A model generated the notes under the pieces. The model was not told the origin of the DNA. It did not search any database and saw only the letters and a program-made list of their open reading frames with translations. Shown here piece after piece: positions 1 through 5,111 of a DNA stretch of 5,111 bases. Numbering within the stretch: the stretch's first letter is position 1; each line of letters begins with the position of its first letter. A program made the position numbers and the translations under genes. Source of the DNA: Bacillota bacterium (GTDB taxonomy: Bacteria > Bacillota > Clostridia > Christensenellales > Aristaeellaceae); contig JAGVSV010000043.1 in NCBI GenBank assembly GCA_019137115.1, positions 1 through 5,111 on the forward strand. The letters run 5' to 3'.

Positions 1-703
1 CCGCCATCCCGGCGTCCGCCTGTGCCAGGCGCATGCCGGACAGCGCGGTTGCCCTGGGGATGCCCAGCGCGTCGGTCAGCGCAAGCACGAGCGAGACGTT
101 ATCCGCAGGCGTGGAGAAAGGCAGGGTCTCCAGATAAGCTCCATCCAGAAATTGCGCGGCTTTCTGCGCTTGGGGCAATACGGCGCCAAAATCATCGCTG
201 GCGACGAATGCATGGGCCGTTTTCGGCACCGACATCGCCAGCGTGCGGGCGGTGATATCCACGCTGTCCCCGATCTCCTCCACGTGGTCAACCAGCGCAT
301 TGGTCAGCAGCACGTGCGTCGGGCGCACCAGGTGCTGTGCCATCAGGCGCTGGTTTTCATCGGCGATCGCCATGCACTCCACCACCACCGCCTGTGCGCC
401 GTCCGCTTGCGCCGTGCGGAAAAACGCCAACTGCTCTAACAGGTTGGCGGCGCGGCTGCCCCGGTAGTCAATTTCCTTGCCGTCCGGCGCAATGTAACGT
501 GCCTGCGAGCCGGTGGTCTTCGCCCATGTGCGGATGCCTGCCTGATTGAGCGCAGCCGCCGTCAAACGGGACACGCTGGTTTTGCCGCGCGTGCCGTTGA
601 CCAGTATCCGGATCGGAATGTCGCTGACCACATCGCGGTGGCGCTTGCCTTCACACAAACCATACAGCAGAAGGGCACACAGCAGTACGGCGGCGATGGT
701 CAT
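1..703 (-). CDS. pgsB: Poly-gamma-glutamate synthase subunit PgsB/CapB, N-terminal 234 residues (cut by window edge)
   Basis: PgsB is an ATP-dependent, Mur-ligase-like amide ligase. With PgsC and PgsA it polymerises glutamate through gamma linkages at the membrane, for a capsule or released polymer (family knowledge). Residues 1-17 form one hydrophobic segment followed by the basic stretch GKRHRDVV, the usual PgsB membrane anchor. Next come IRILVNGTRGKTSV (33-44), the PgsB P-loop with its characteristic Arg, then KTTGSQARYI (62-71), VVVECMAI (106-113) and TNALVDHVEEIG (134-145). These align in order with remembered Bacillus PgsB segments such as NINGIRGKST, KTTGTDARMI, SECMA and NVLEDHMDVMG. 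The family is about 390 residues long, so roughly 155 C-terminal residues lie off the left edge. The ATG at 703-701 is chosen because GGAGG sits 9 nt upstream and the anchor starts right after it. No stop or frameshift interrupts the visible part. MurT-like ligases are an alternative, but the N-terminal anchor and the KRHR-to-P-loop spacing favour PgsB. Confidence 0.92.
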   Translation of the reverse strand, partial: MTIAAVLLCALLLYGLCEGKRHRDVVSDIPIRILVNGTRGKTSVSRLTAAALNQAGIRTWAKTTGSQARYIAPDGKEIDYRGSRAANLLEQLAFFRTAQADGAQAVVVECMAIADENQRLMAQHLVRPTHVLLTNALVDHVEEIGDSVDITARTLAMSVPKTAHAFVASDDFGAVLPQAQKAAQFLDGAYLETLPFSTPADNVSLVLALTDALGIPRATALSGMRLAQADAGMA

Positions 704-712
704 GCCGACATG

Positions 713-717
713 CCTCC
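713..717 (-). promoter_or_regulatory. Ribosome binding site of pgsB
   Basis: GGAGG reads on the minus strand at 717-713, 9 nt before the ATG at 703-701. Another ATG at 712-710 lies only 1 nt from this site and would encode just Met-Ser-Ala before a TGA that overlaps the pgsB ATG (ATGA). The spacing therefore decides for 703 as the start. Confidence 0.75.
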
Positions 718-733
718 ACTGTGCCACAATACA

Positions 734-767
734 CCGACGGCCGCGGGGCAAACCTCGCGGCCATCGG
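734..767 (-). terminator. Strong hairpin between the 190-residue gene and pgsB: terminator-like or attenuator
   Basis: The arms are 734-748 and 753-767, around the 4-nt loop 749-752. On the minus-strand transcript the stem pairs CCGAU-GGCCGCGAGG with CCCCGCGGCC-GUCGG: 15 positions with one G-U pair and a single A-C mismatch. It starts 24 nt after the stop of the 190-residue gene and ends 30 nt before the pgsB start. The sequence after it (GTGTATTGTGG) has scattered T residues but no proper U-tract, so it is not a classic intrinsic terminator. It could act as a leaky terminator, an attenuator lowering pgsB expression, or a structure that stabilises the upstream message. The inverted repeat is seen directly; its function is inference. 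Confidence 0.45.
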
Positions 768-790
768 AAAATGGAGCGCCTGACCGGAAA

Positions 791-1363
791 TTAATACTCC
801 GGCGGCACGTTTTGCGGGATGTGTTCGTTGACGTCATTGGTTTCAATCTTGGCGGTGTTGGCCTCGTCATCCGGCGCCGTGGGGCTGGGGTTGTCCGGCG
901 CGGTCGCGGCAAACTCAGCGTACTCGGACGGCTGGGTGCGGCCAAACTCAAACGGTTCGTCCGAATGCAGCGAGCCATCCTCCACCGGGCATGCGGCGTC
1001 CATGCGATCCAGCAGTTCGTTGAAGGCTTCGCGTTCGCCCTCCGGCAGCGCGTGAACTTCCTGCGCCAGCTTGCGCAGTTTCTCGGACTTGGACTTGACC
1101 ATGCCCATGATGTCGGCGTCCGTCCAGGTCTTCCTTACCTTTTCAATCGCATCGGAGCTGAAAGTTTTGACCTGCTCCAACGTATGCTCGCCCTTGTTGG
1201 CAAGGTTGTGCACATTTTCCTTGCTGGCGAAATCAGCGATCGCTTCCTTCGATTTTTCCACCGTTTCGGCAACCACACCAATGCCAGCTTTGACGATGCG
1301 AAGCAGCTTGTCCTCCAAGCTCTCCTCCTGGCCGTTGGGGTTGTTCATGTTTTCCCGACTCAT
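791..1363 (-). CDS. Acidic helical protein of unknown function, 190 residues, upstream of pgsB
   Basis: I do not recognise this protein. It has no signal peptide and no clear membrane segment. Residues 1-15 are polar and Asn/Glu rich. Residues 16-48 (LEDKLLRIVKAGIGVV then AETVEKSKEAIADF) look like amphipathic helix with a short Ala/Gly/Val patch. Residues 50-122 are strongly charged and probably helical or coiled. Residues 125-190 are Pro, Asp, Glu, Ala and Thr rich and probably disordered, ending PQNVPPEY. The single Cys is at 125. The helical part faintly recalls phasin-like surface-binding helices, but that is a composition-level resemblance only. The ATG at 1363-1361 is chosen because GGGAGGTGA places GGAGG 8 nt upstream; an in-frame GTG at 1372 overlaps that site. 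It precedes pgsB on the same strand by 87 nt, so a link to poly-gamma-glutamate synthesis is possible but unproven. The gene's reality rests on its good ribosome site, plausible protein composition and promoter-like sequence. Confidence 0.82.
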   Translation of the reverse strand: MSRENMNNPNGQEESLEDKLLRIVKAGIGVVAETVEKSKEAIADFASKENVHNLANKGEHTLEQVKTFSSDAIEKVRKTWTDADIMGMVKSKSEKLRKLAQEVHALPEGEREAFNELLDRMDAACPVEDGSLHSDEPFEFGRTQPSEYAEFAATAPDNPSPTAPDDEANTAKIETNDVNEHIPQNVPPEY

Positions 1364-1368
1364 GCGGT

Positions 1369-1377
1369 TCACCTCCC
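1369..1377 (-). promoter_or_regulatory. Ribosome binding site of the 190-residue gene
   Basis: The minus strand reads GGGAGGTGA at 1377-1369, a near-perfect anti-16S match, with GGAGG 8 nt before the ATG at 1363. It rules out the in-frame GTG at 1372-1370, which lies inside the site, and sets the protein at 190 residues. Confidence 0.8.
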
Positions 1378-1385
1378 ATGGCCAT

Positions 1386-1412
1386 AGTATACCACAGCGT
1401 TCATGGGTTCAA
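1386..1412 (-). promoter_or_regulatory. Probable promoter for the minus-strand unit (extended -10)
   Basis: The minus strand carries TATACT at 1391-1386, preceded by TG and one base (1394-1392), the extended -10 pattern TGnTATACT. A weak -35-like TTGAAC lies at 1412-1407 with a short 15-nt spacer, so the extended -10 probably matters more. A start site near 1379 would give a leader of about 16 nt that begins just before the ribosome binding site. This is assigned by pattern only. Confidence 0.5.
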
Positions 1413-1425
1413 GCAAGCGCGCGCC

Positions 1426-1455
1426 TTGCCGTGCGCCATGCAAAGCATCTATAAT
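1426..1455 (+). promoter_or_regulatory. Probable sigma-A-type promoter for the walJ-comEC unit
   Basis: A perfect TATAAT lies at 1450-1455, with TTGCCG (four of six consensus bases) at 1426-1431 and an 18-nt spacer. A start site near 1462 would leave a leader of about 37 nt. That leader contains the 10-bp perfect palindrome CCCCGCGGGG (1476-1485), which overlaps an alternative 6-bp hairpin (1466-1471 with 1477-1482), and then the AGGAAGG ribosome site at 1489-1495. A small inverted repeat, GCAAG/CTTGC (1413-1417 and 1425-1429), overlaps the -35 box and could be a weak operator or chance. The two opposing promoters have -10 boxes about 60 bp apart and share this region. Confidence 0.6.
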
Positions 1456-1498
1456 GATGCCCATACGCGGGTGAACCCCGCGGGGAACAGGAAGGTTC

Positions 1499-2299
1499 AT
1501 GAAGTTTCAGCTTTGTTCGCTCAACAGCGGTTCCTGCGGGAACGCCACCTACATCGCCGCCGGCGACACCCGCCTGCTGGTGGATGCCGGCCTGTCCGGC
1601 AAGGCCATCACCCAGGCGCTTGCGCAGATCGGCGTGATGCCGGAAATGCTCAGCGGCATTCTGGTCAGCCATGAGCACATCGACCATGTGCGCGGCATTG
1701 GCGTGCTGGCGCGCCGATACCATCTGCCTGTGTACGCCAACTACCGCACCTGGCAGGCAATGTACCGACTGATAGGCGAAGTGCCCGCTGCGCAGCGCCG
1801 CATCTTTGAATCCGAGCAGGATTTCTTTATACAGGACCTCAACATCCTGCCATTTGTGATCCCGCACGACACGCCGGAGCCGGTGGCGTTCAGGGTGCAC
1901 CATGGCAACCACAGCGTTGCGGTGGCCACCGACATGGGCTGTGTGCCCAAGCGGGTGCTTAAGCATTTGGCAGGCACTGACCTGGTGCTGCTGGAGAGCA
2001 ACCACGACCCGGACATGCTTGAGCACAACGAGCGCTATCCGCTGATGCTCAAGCGGCGCATCATGGGCACCAACGGGCACCTGAGTAACCAGGACTGCGG
2101 CGAAACGCTGATCAGGTTAAGCGACTCGGGCGTGCGCTATGCGCTGCTGGGGCATTTAAGCCAGGACAACAACACGCCGGAGATGGCCATTCAAACCGTG
2201 ACCGAAACGCTGATCAAAGGCGGGCTGACGCCGGGGCGCGACATCCTCGTGGACATGACCTGGCGCGACCGTGTGGGCGCCCTATACACCATTGAGTAG
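1499..2299 (+). CDS. walJ: WalJ/YycJ-family MBL-fold exonuclease, 266 residues
   Basis: This is a metallo-beta-lactamase-fold protein of the YycJ/WalJ/VicX family, cytoplasmic, with 5'-to-3' DNA exonuclease activity reported for a Bacillus member and proposed links to mismatch repair and cell-wall control (family knowledge). The start LCSLNSGSCGNATYI (5-19) and LLVDAGLSGKAI (26-37) are family hallmarks. The metal motif is HEHIDH at 58-63 (H58, H60, D62, H63). Further candidate ligands are H123/D124, D145 in ATDMG, ESNHD at 166-170, GHLSN at 193-197 and H219 in LGHLSQDNN. The length matches the family at about 265 residues. The ATG at 1499 has AGGAAGG just upstream and begins exactly at the family N-terminus. 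It heads the plus-strand operon, and the following gene overlaps its end. Its usual partners walR, walK, walH and walI are absent from this window. The family call is confident; the physiological role here is not visible. Confidence 0.94.
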   Translation: MKFQLCSLNSGSCGNATYIAAGDTRLLVDAGLSGKAITQALAQIGVMPEMLSGILVSHEHIDHVRGIGVLARRYHLPVYANYRTWQAMYRLIGEVPAAQRRIFESEQDFFIQDLNILPFVIPHDTPEPVAFRVHHGNHSVAVATDMGCVPKRVLKHLAGTDLVLLESNHDPDMLEHNERYPLMLKRRIMGTNGHLSNQDCGETLIRLSDSGVRYALLGHLSQDNNTPEMAIQTVTETLIKGGLTPGRDILVDMTWRDRVGALYTIE

Positions 2300-3071
2300 A
2301 CGATCGCTGCTGTGCCTGCTGGGCGCGGCGCTGAGCGTGCTGATGAGCCTTCTCCTGCCGGCATTTGTCCCTGCCGGGGTCATAACCGGATCGGCCTTCT
2401 ACCCCATCTATGCGCTGGTGGGCGCGCAGGAACTGCTGATGTTTGGGGTGCCCGGGGTGCTGCTGTTCCTGCGCAGCGAGGAAACCCAGGCGCAGCTGCG
2501 CCAACAGCTGGCGCCGCGCGGCCCGATGGAAACCGGGCTGACGATGCTCACGGCGGTTTCTTACACGTTGGTTGGCGCCATCATTACGGCGCTGTGGTCA
2601 GAATTTCTCGGGCGCTTTGGCCTTGTTCCGCCCGAAACCGCGCTGCCCAACCCGGCCAACGCCCTTTCGTACACGTTTGCGATTATGTGCGCGGCGGTCA
2701 TCCCGGCGGTCAGCGAGGAGCTGGTATTCAGGGGACTTTTGCTCAACTGGCTCCGTCGGCGCGGCGACACAGTGGCGATTGTCGCAAGCGCGGTTGTGTT
2801 CGCGCTGATGCACCGGTCGGCGCACGCGTTTCCGGCGCTGCTGGTGATCGGGCTGTTTTTGGGCAGGCTGACCATCCGGCACGGCGGACTGTTCCTGCCG
2901 ATGGTTTTTCACTTTGTCTACAACCTGTCGGTGGTGGTGCTGCTGGCGGCAGGCGGCGCGTTTACGCTGCCCACGGTGTTGCTGAGCACCCTCATAGCGT
3001 TCGTATCGGCACATTTTCTGCTCAAGCCCAACAAGGAGGATGTCCATGGAACTGATCATCATCGGCTGTGA
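2271..3071 (+). CDS. CPBP-family intramembrane metalloprotease, up to 266 residues
   Basis: This is an integral membrane protein of the CPBP/Abi (CAAX protease and bacteriocin-processing) family, related to Rce1 intramembrane proteases. Substrates of bacterial members are mostly unknown. Numbering from the GTG at 2271, the catalytic signature is complete: EELVFR at 149-154 (E149, E150, R154), FALMH at 177-181 (H181) and HFVYN at 214-218 (H214, N218). Hydrophobic segments fall near 12-36, 44-67, 91-108, 131-147, 167-180, 187-200, 209-226 and 232-250. The start is uncertain. GTG 2271 overlaps walJ by 29 nt. TTG 2292, overlapping the walJ stop as TTGAGTAG, would give 259 residues beginning LSRRSLLCLL, a natural membrane-protein N-terminus. 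Neither has a clear ribosome binding site, so translational coupling to walJ is likely. The 3' end overlaps the next gene by 26 nt. A role in immunity, peptide processing or prenyl-protein-like cleavage cannot be chosen from sequence. Confidence 0.91.
   Translation: MWAPYTPLSRRSLLCLLGAALSVLMSLLLPAFVPAGVITGSAFYPIYALVGAQELLMFGVPGVLLFLRSEETQAQLRQQLAPRGPMETGLTMLTAVSYTLVGAIITALWSEFLGRFGLVPPETALPNPANALSYTFAIMCAAVIPAVSEELVFRGLLLNWLRRRGDTVAIVASAVVFALMHRSAHAFPALLVIGLFLGRLTIRHGGLFLPMVFHFVYNLSVVVLLAAGGAFTLPTVLLSTLIAFVSAHFLLKPNKEDVHGTDHHRL
3033..3039 (+). promoter_or_regulatory. Ribosome binding site of the YhfI-like MBL gene, inside the CPBP gene
   Basis: AAGGAGG is a near-perfect Shine-Dalgarno located within the last codons of the CPBP gene. 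It is 6 nt before the ATG at 3046 but directly abuts the in-frame ATG at 3040. The spacing selects 3046 as the start. Confidence 0.82.
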
Positions 3072-3750
3072 CGGATCGTACCCTTCGGCCAACGGCGCGT
3101 GCTCGGGCTTTCTGGTGCGCTACGGACAGGAAGCGCTGCTGCTGGACTGCGGCACCGGCGTGCTGGGCAAGCTGACCGCGACTATGGATCCCGCCAGGCT
3201 GTCCGCCATCGTGCTCACGCACTGGCACAATGACCATGCCTCCGACCTGCTGACGCTGAAGTATTACCTTGAAATCAGCAAGCAATCGCTGCCGTTGTAC
3301 GCGCCGGCGGGGCCACATCCGCTGGGTGACCTGGCCCAGTCCCGCGCGCTGGACCGCAGGGACCTGGCGCCGGGGTTTGTGATAGGCGGCTTTGCCGTTT
3401 CGGCCGTAAGCGTCAGCCACCCGGTGCCCGCCTACGCGGTCAGGGTGAGCGCGGGCGGCAAGAGGCTGGTCTACACCGGCGACACCAGCCGGGTGGATCC
3501 GTTGCCCGCATTCAGCAAAGGTGCGGACGTACTGATCTGTGACGCGGCGTTCACCAGCGCGCAGTGGAACCCGGACATGCCCCATCTGAGCGCCGAAAAG
3601 GCTGCAGAGCTGGCGCTGCAGGCCGACGTGGGCACGCTGATCCTGTCCCACTGCCCTCCCTACAATGACGCGCAGACGCTGCTTAGGGAAGCGTCCGCCG
3701 TGTTCCCCCGTGCACGTTCGGCGTACAACGGCATGCGGCTGACGCTGTGA
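3046..3750 (+). CDS. MBL-fold hydrolase, YhfI-like / RNase Z-related, 234 residues
   Basis: This is a cytoplasmic metallo-beta-lactamase-fold hydrolase of the group that includes Bacillus YhfI and is related to RNase Z. The natural substrate of the group is not settled. The N-terminus MELIIIGCDGSYPSANGACSG and LLLDCGTGVLGKL (31-43) are typical. The metal-binding set is complete: HWHNDH at 59-64 (H59, H61, D63, H64), H125 in SHPVPAYAVR, D146 in TGDTS and H202 in ILSHCPPYND. NPDMPHLSAEKAAELA (175-190) matches the conserved late His-containing helix of the group. No long exosite arm like that of tRNase Z is evident, so I do not call it RNase Z. The length is normal. The start at 3046 is set by AAGGAGG 6 nt upstream. 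It overlaps the CPBP gene by 26 nt and comEC by 4 nt (GTGA), so it is almost certainly cotranscribed and coupled with both. Confidence 0.91.
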   Translation: MELIIIGCDGSYPSANGACSGFLVRYGQEALLLDCGTGVLGKLTATMDPARLSAIVLTHWHNDHASDLLTLKYYLEISKQSLPLYAPAGPHPLGDLAQSRALDRRDLAPGFVIGGFAVSAVSVSHPVPAYAVRVSAGGKRLVYTGDTSRVDPLPAFSKGADVLICDAAFTSAQWNPDMPHLSAEKAAELALQADVGTLILSHCPPYNDAQTLLREASAVFPRARSAYNGMRLTL

Positions 3751-5111
3751 CCCAAGCCTTTCACCGGCAACGCCCGTTGGTGCTGGTTGCGTGCGCCTGG
3801 GGTCTGGGCATCTGGGCCGGTGCGGCAGGAGGCCCGGATGTAAGGGTGCTGTGGGCGGGCGTTGTTGTGGGCGCGGCGCTCACGGCTTTGCTGTGGCGGA
3901 CGCACACCCCTGTGTGGGGCGCGTGTGCGGTGGCGTTTTTCCTGGCGGCGCTGTACGTGCTGCCCGCTGCGCACCCCAGCCTGCCGCCGGTGGGGAAGTA
4001 TATGATCACCGCCCGCGTGAACGGCATTGCGGAACAGCGCCCGGAGGACGGCAGGATACAAACCTTGCTGGAGCAGGTCACGCTGACAGACGATGCAGGT
4101 ATACAGACACGTGTAGCATCTGCCTACTGGACGTATTTCCCGGAGGAAGGCGCGCCGCTGCCCCCGGACGGGCAAGGCGTGCAGTTTTCGGGCAGCGTCT
4201 ACCATCCCGCTCCCCAGGAAAATCCCTACGGCTTTGATTTCCGGCAGTACCTGTTGACCAAGGGCGTGCCCATCGGTATCAGCAACGTGCGCGAGCTGTC
4301 CTTTGTGCCCGCGCTGCAAACAGAGGATGCTGATTTCTGGCTGCGGCTGCGCGTCGCGCTGGGCGACCGGATCGACGGTGTGATGGGCGACGCCGCACCG
4401 GTTGCCAAGGCGCTGCTGATCGGTGACCGCACCGACCTGTCGGACGAAACCACCACGGTGTTCCGTGACGGCGGCGTGGCGCATGTGCTGGCGGTTTCGG
4501 GCCTGCATGTGGGCTTACTGATGGCGGGCATCCTGTATGTGCTGCGCAAAATGCACGCCAGCCCTGCCGTCCAGCTGGCGCTGGTGTCGGTCATCCTGCT
4601 GGCATACTGCAGGCTGCTGAACTTTTCGGCACCCGTGGTGCGCGCCGCGATCCTGACCGAAGTGCTGCTGCTGGGGCGGCTGCTGCGCAAGTCGTCCGAC
4701 CCGCTGACGACGCTTGCGTTCGCGTTTGTTCTGGTGCTCCTGCTGCGACCAATGGATTTGTTCAGTTTGGGGTTCCAGCTGTCTTTCCTGGCGGTGCTGG
4801 GCATTGCGCTGCTGGGCGACCGCATCCTGTACGCGCTGCAGCATCTGCGCGCCCGGCGGATGATGTGGCGCACGGCGCAGGTGTATGCGGTCACGGTGTC
4901 CGCCACCGCGTTTGTCGCGCCGCCATCCATCGCGGCGTTCCATCGCTTTTCGCTGGTGGGCTTGCTGGTGGGCCCCATCGCGTGCGCCGCGGTGGGCCTG
5001 CTGATGTACGGCTACATCGCCGTGCTCGTGTTGTCGTATTTATGGCTTCCCTTGGCACAAACGCTGGCGGTGCCCGTGGTGCTGGGCACCCAGTGGTTTT
5101 TGTCCCTCATG
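3747..5111 (+). CDS. comEC: ComEC/Rec2 DNA-uptake channel protein, N-terminal 455 residues (cut by window edge)
   Basis: ComEC forms the inner-membrane channel that passes single-stranded DNA into the cell during natural transformation (family knowledge). Hydrophobic segments lie near 11-27, 34-50 and 56-73. A soluble DUF4131/OB-like domain (about 80-195) contains NPYGFDFRQYL at 159-169. The competence domain starts near 215 with LIGDRTDLSDE (224-234), the hallmark AVSGLHVGLL (249-258), FSAPVVRAAI (293-302) and FSLGFQLSFLAVLGI (339-353). Several membrane segments follow to the right edge. The remaining membrane helices and any C-terminal MBL domain lie outside. The start is the GTG at 3747, which overlaps the previous stop as GTGA. 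No clear Shine-Dalgarno is visible, consistent with coupled translation. One oddity is that the segment at 402-417 reads SLVGLLVGPIACAAVG, where relatives usually have an Asn-Leu-Leu-Ala and Pro pattern. The reading frame is open throughout the visible part. Being comEC does not show that the organism is naturally transformable. Confidence 0.95.
   Translation, partial: MTQAFHRQRPLVLVACAWGLGIWAGAAGGPDVRVLWAGVVVGAALTALLWRTHTPVWGACAVAFFLAALYVLPAAHPSLPPVGKYMITARVNGIAEQRPEDGRIQTLLEQVTLTDDAGIQTRVASAYWTYFPEEGAPLPPDGQGVQFSGSVYHPAPQENPYGFDFRQYLLTKGVPIGISNVRELSFVPALQTEDADFWLRLRVALGDRIDGVMGDAAPVAKALLIGDRTDLSDETTTVFRDGGVAHVLAVSGLHVGLLMAGILYVLRKMHASPAVQLALVSVILLAYCRLLNFSAPVVRAAILTEVLLLGRLLRKSSDPLTTLAFAFVLVLLLRPMDLFSLGFQLSFLAVLGIALLGDRILYALQHLRARRMMWRTAQVYAVTVSATAFVAPPSIAAFHRFSLVGLLVGPIACAAVGLLMYGYIAVLVLSYLWLPLAQTLAVPVVLGTQWFLSLM

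Noticed and set aside
700..978. Minus-strand frame of 92 codons ending in the ATGA at the pgsB start
   Set aside because: Most of it overlaps the 190-residue gene out of frame and it has no ribosome site. Its last Met-Ser-Ala stretch is too close to the GGAGG to be a leader peptide.
1370..1372. GTG as an upstream start of the 190-residue gene
   Set aside because: It lies within the Shine-Dalgarno sequence. The ATG at 1363-1361 has proper 8-nt spacing.
638..1387. Plus-strand open frame of 249 codons opposite the 190-residue gene
   Set aside because: It lies antisense to a gene with a near-perfect ribosome site and plausible protein composition, has no ribosome site of its own, and its translation is rich in His, Arg and Phe, as expected of a GC-rich shadow frame.
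1409..2080. Minus-strand open frame of 223 codons opposite walJ
   Set aside because: It is antisense to a full-length, motif-complete walJ, and its translation (many His, Val and Gln) has no family character.
3040..3042. ATG as the start of the YhfI-like MBL gene
   Set aside because: It directly abuts AAGGAGG with no spacer. The ATG at 3046, 6 nt away, fits and begins at the family N-terminus.
2312..3055. Plus-strand frame of 247 codons overlapping the CPBP gene
   Set aside because: It is an Ala/Gly/Arg-rich out-of-frame translation of the CPBP gene, which itself carries all the catalytic motifs.
3660..4978. Two long minus-strand frames (282 and 250 codons) opposite comEC
   Set aside because: Both run antisense to comEC, whose motifs occur in order on the plus strand. 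Their Arg/Ser/Thr/Gln-rich translations fit high-GC shadow frames.

Overview
This window is high in G+C (roughly 60% by eye) and densely packed with typical bacterial genes. The gene families are a PgsB-type poly-gamma-glutamate ligase, a WalJ/YycJ metallo-beta-lactamase (MBL) exonuclease, a CPBP membrane protease, a YhfI-like MBL hydrolase and ComEC. Together with strong GGAGG-type ribosome binding sites, they suggest a Firmicutes (Bacillota) chromosome, most likely a high-GC member of the Clostridia. That placement is inference from gene content only. I see no transposase, integrase, phage gene, tRNA, rRNA or CRISPR array.

Layout. The left part reads on the minus strand. A 190-residue acidic, helical protein of unknown function (1363 down to 791) is followed, after an 87-nt gap holding a strong hairpin, by the first 234 residues of pgsB (703 down to the left edge). 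The right part reads on the plus strand as a tightly packed gene string: walJ (1499-2299), a CPBP-family membrane protease (2271-3071), a YhfI-like MBL hydrolase (3046-3750) and the first 455 residues of comEC (3747 to the right edge). The last three of these genes each overlap the gene before them, so the string looks like one translationally coupled operon. The two transcription units diverge from a 135-bp intergenic region (1364-1498) that carries a recognisable promoter-like sequence on each strand.

How the genes may work together. The right operon combines a DNA-processing MBL enzyme (WalJ), a second MBL hydrolase and the DNA-uptake channel ComEC, with an integral-membrane protease between them. 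The left unit belongs to envelope polymer synthesis: PgsB makes poly-gamma-glutamate with PgsC and PgsA, which would lie beyond the left edge. WalJ is usually encoded with the WalRK cell-wall two-component system. No walR, walK, walH or walI is visible here, so walJ has been separated from that set, at least on the side that can be seen.

I did not find a convincing undescribed multi-gene system. The items most worth a second look are the unknown 190-residue protein ahead of pgsB, the hairpin between the two, the relocated walJ at the head of a comEC operon, and the altered conserved motif in the ComEC membrane domain.
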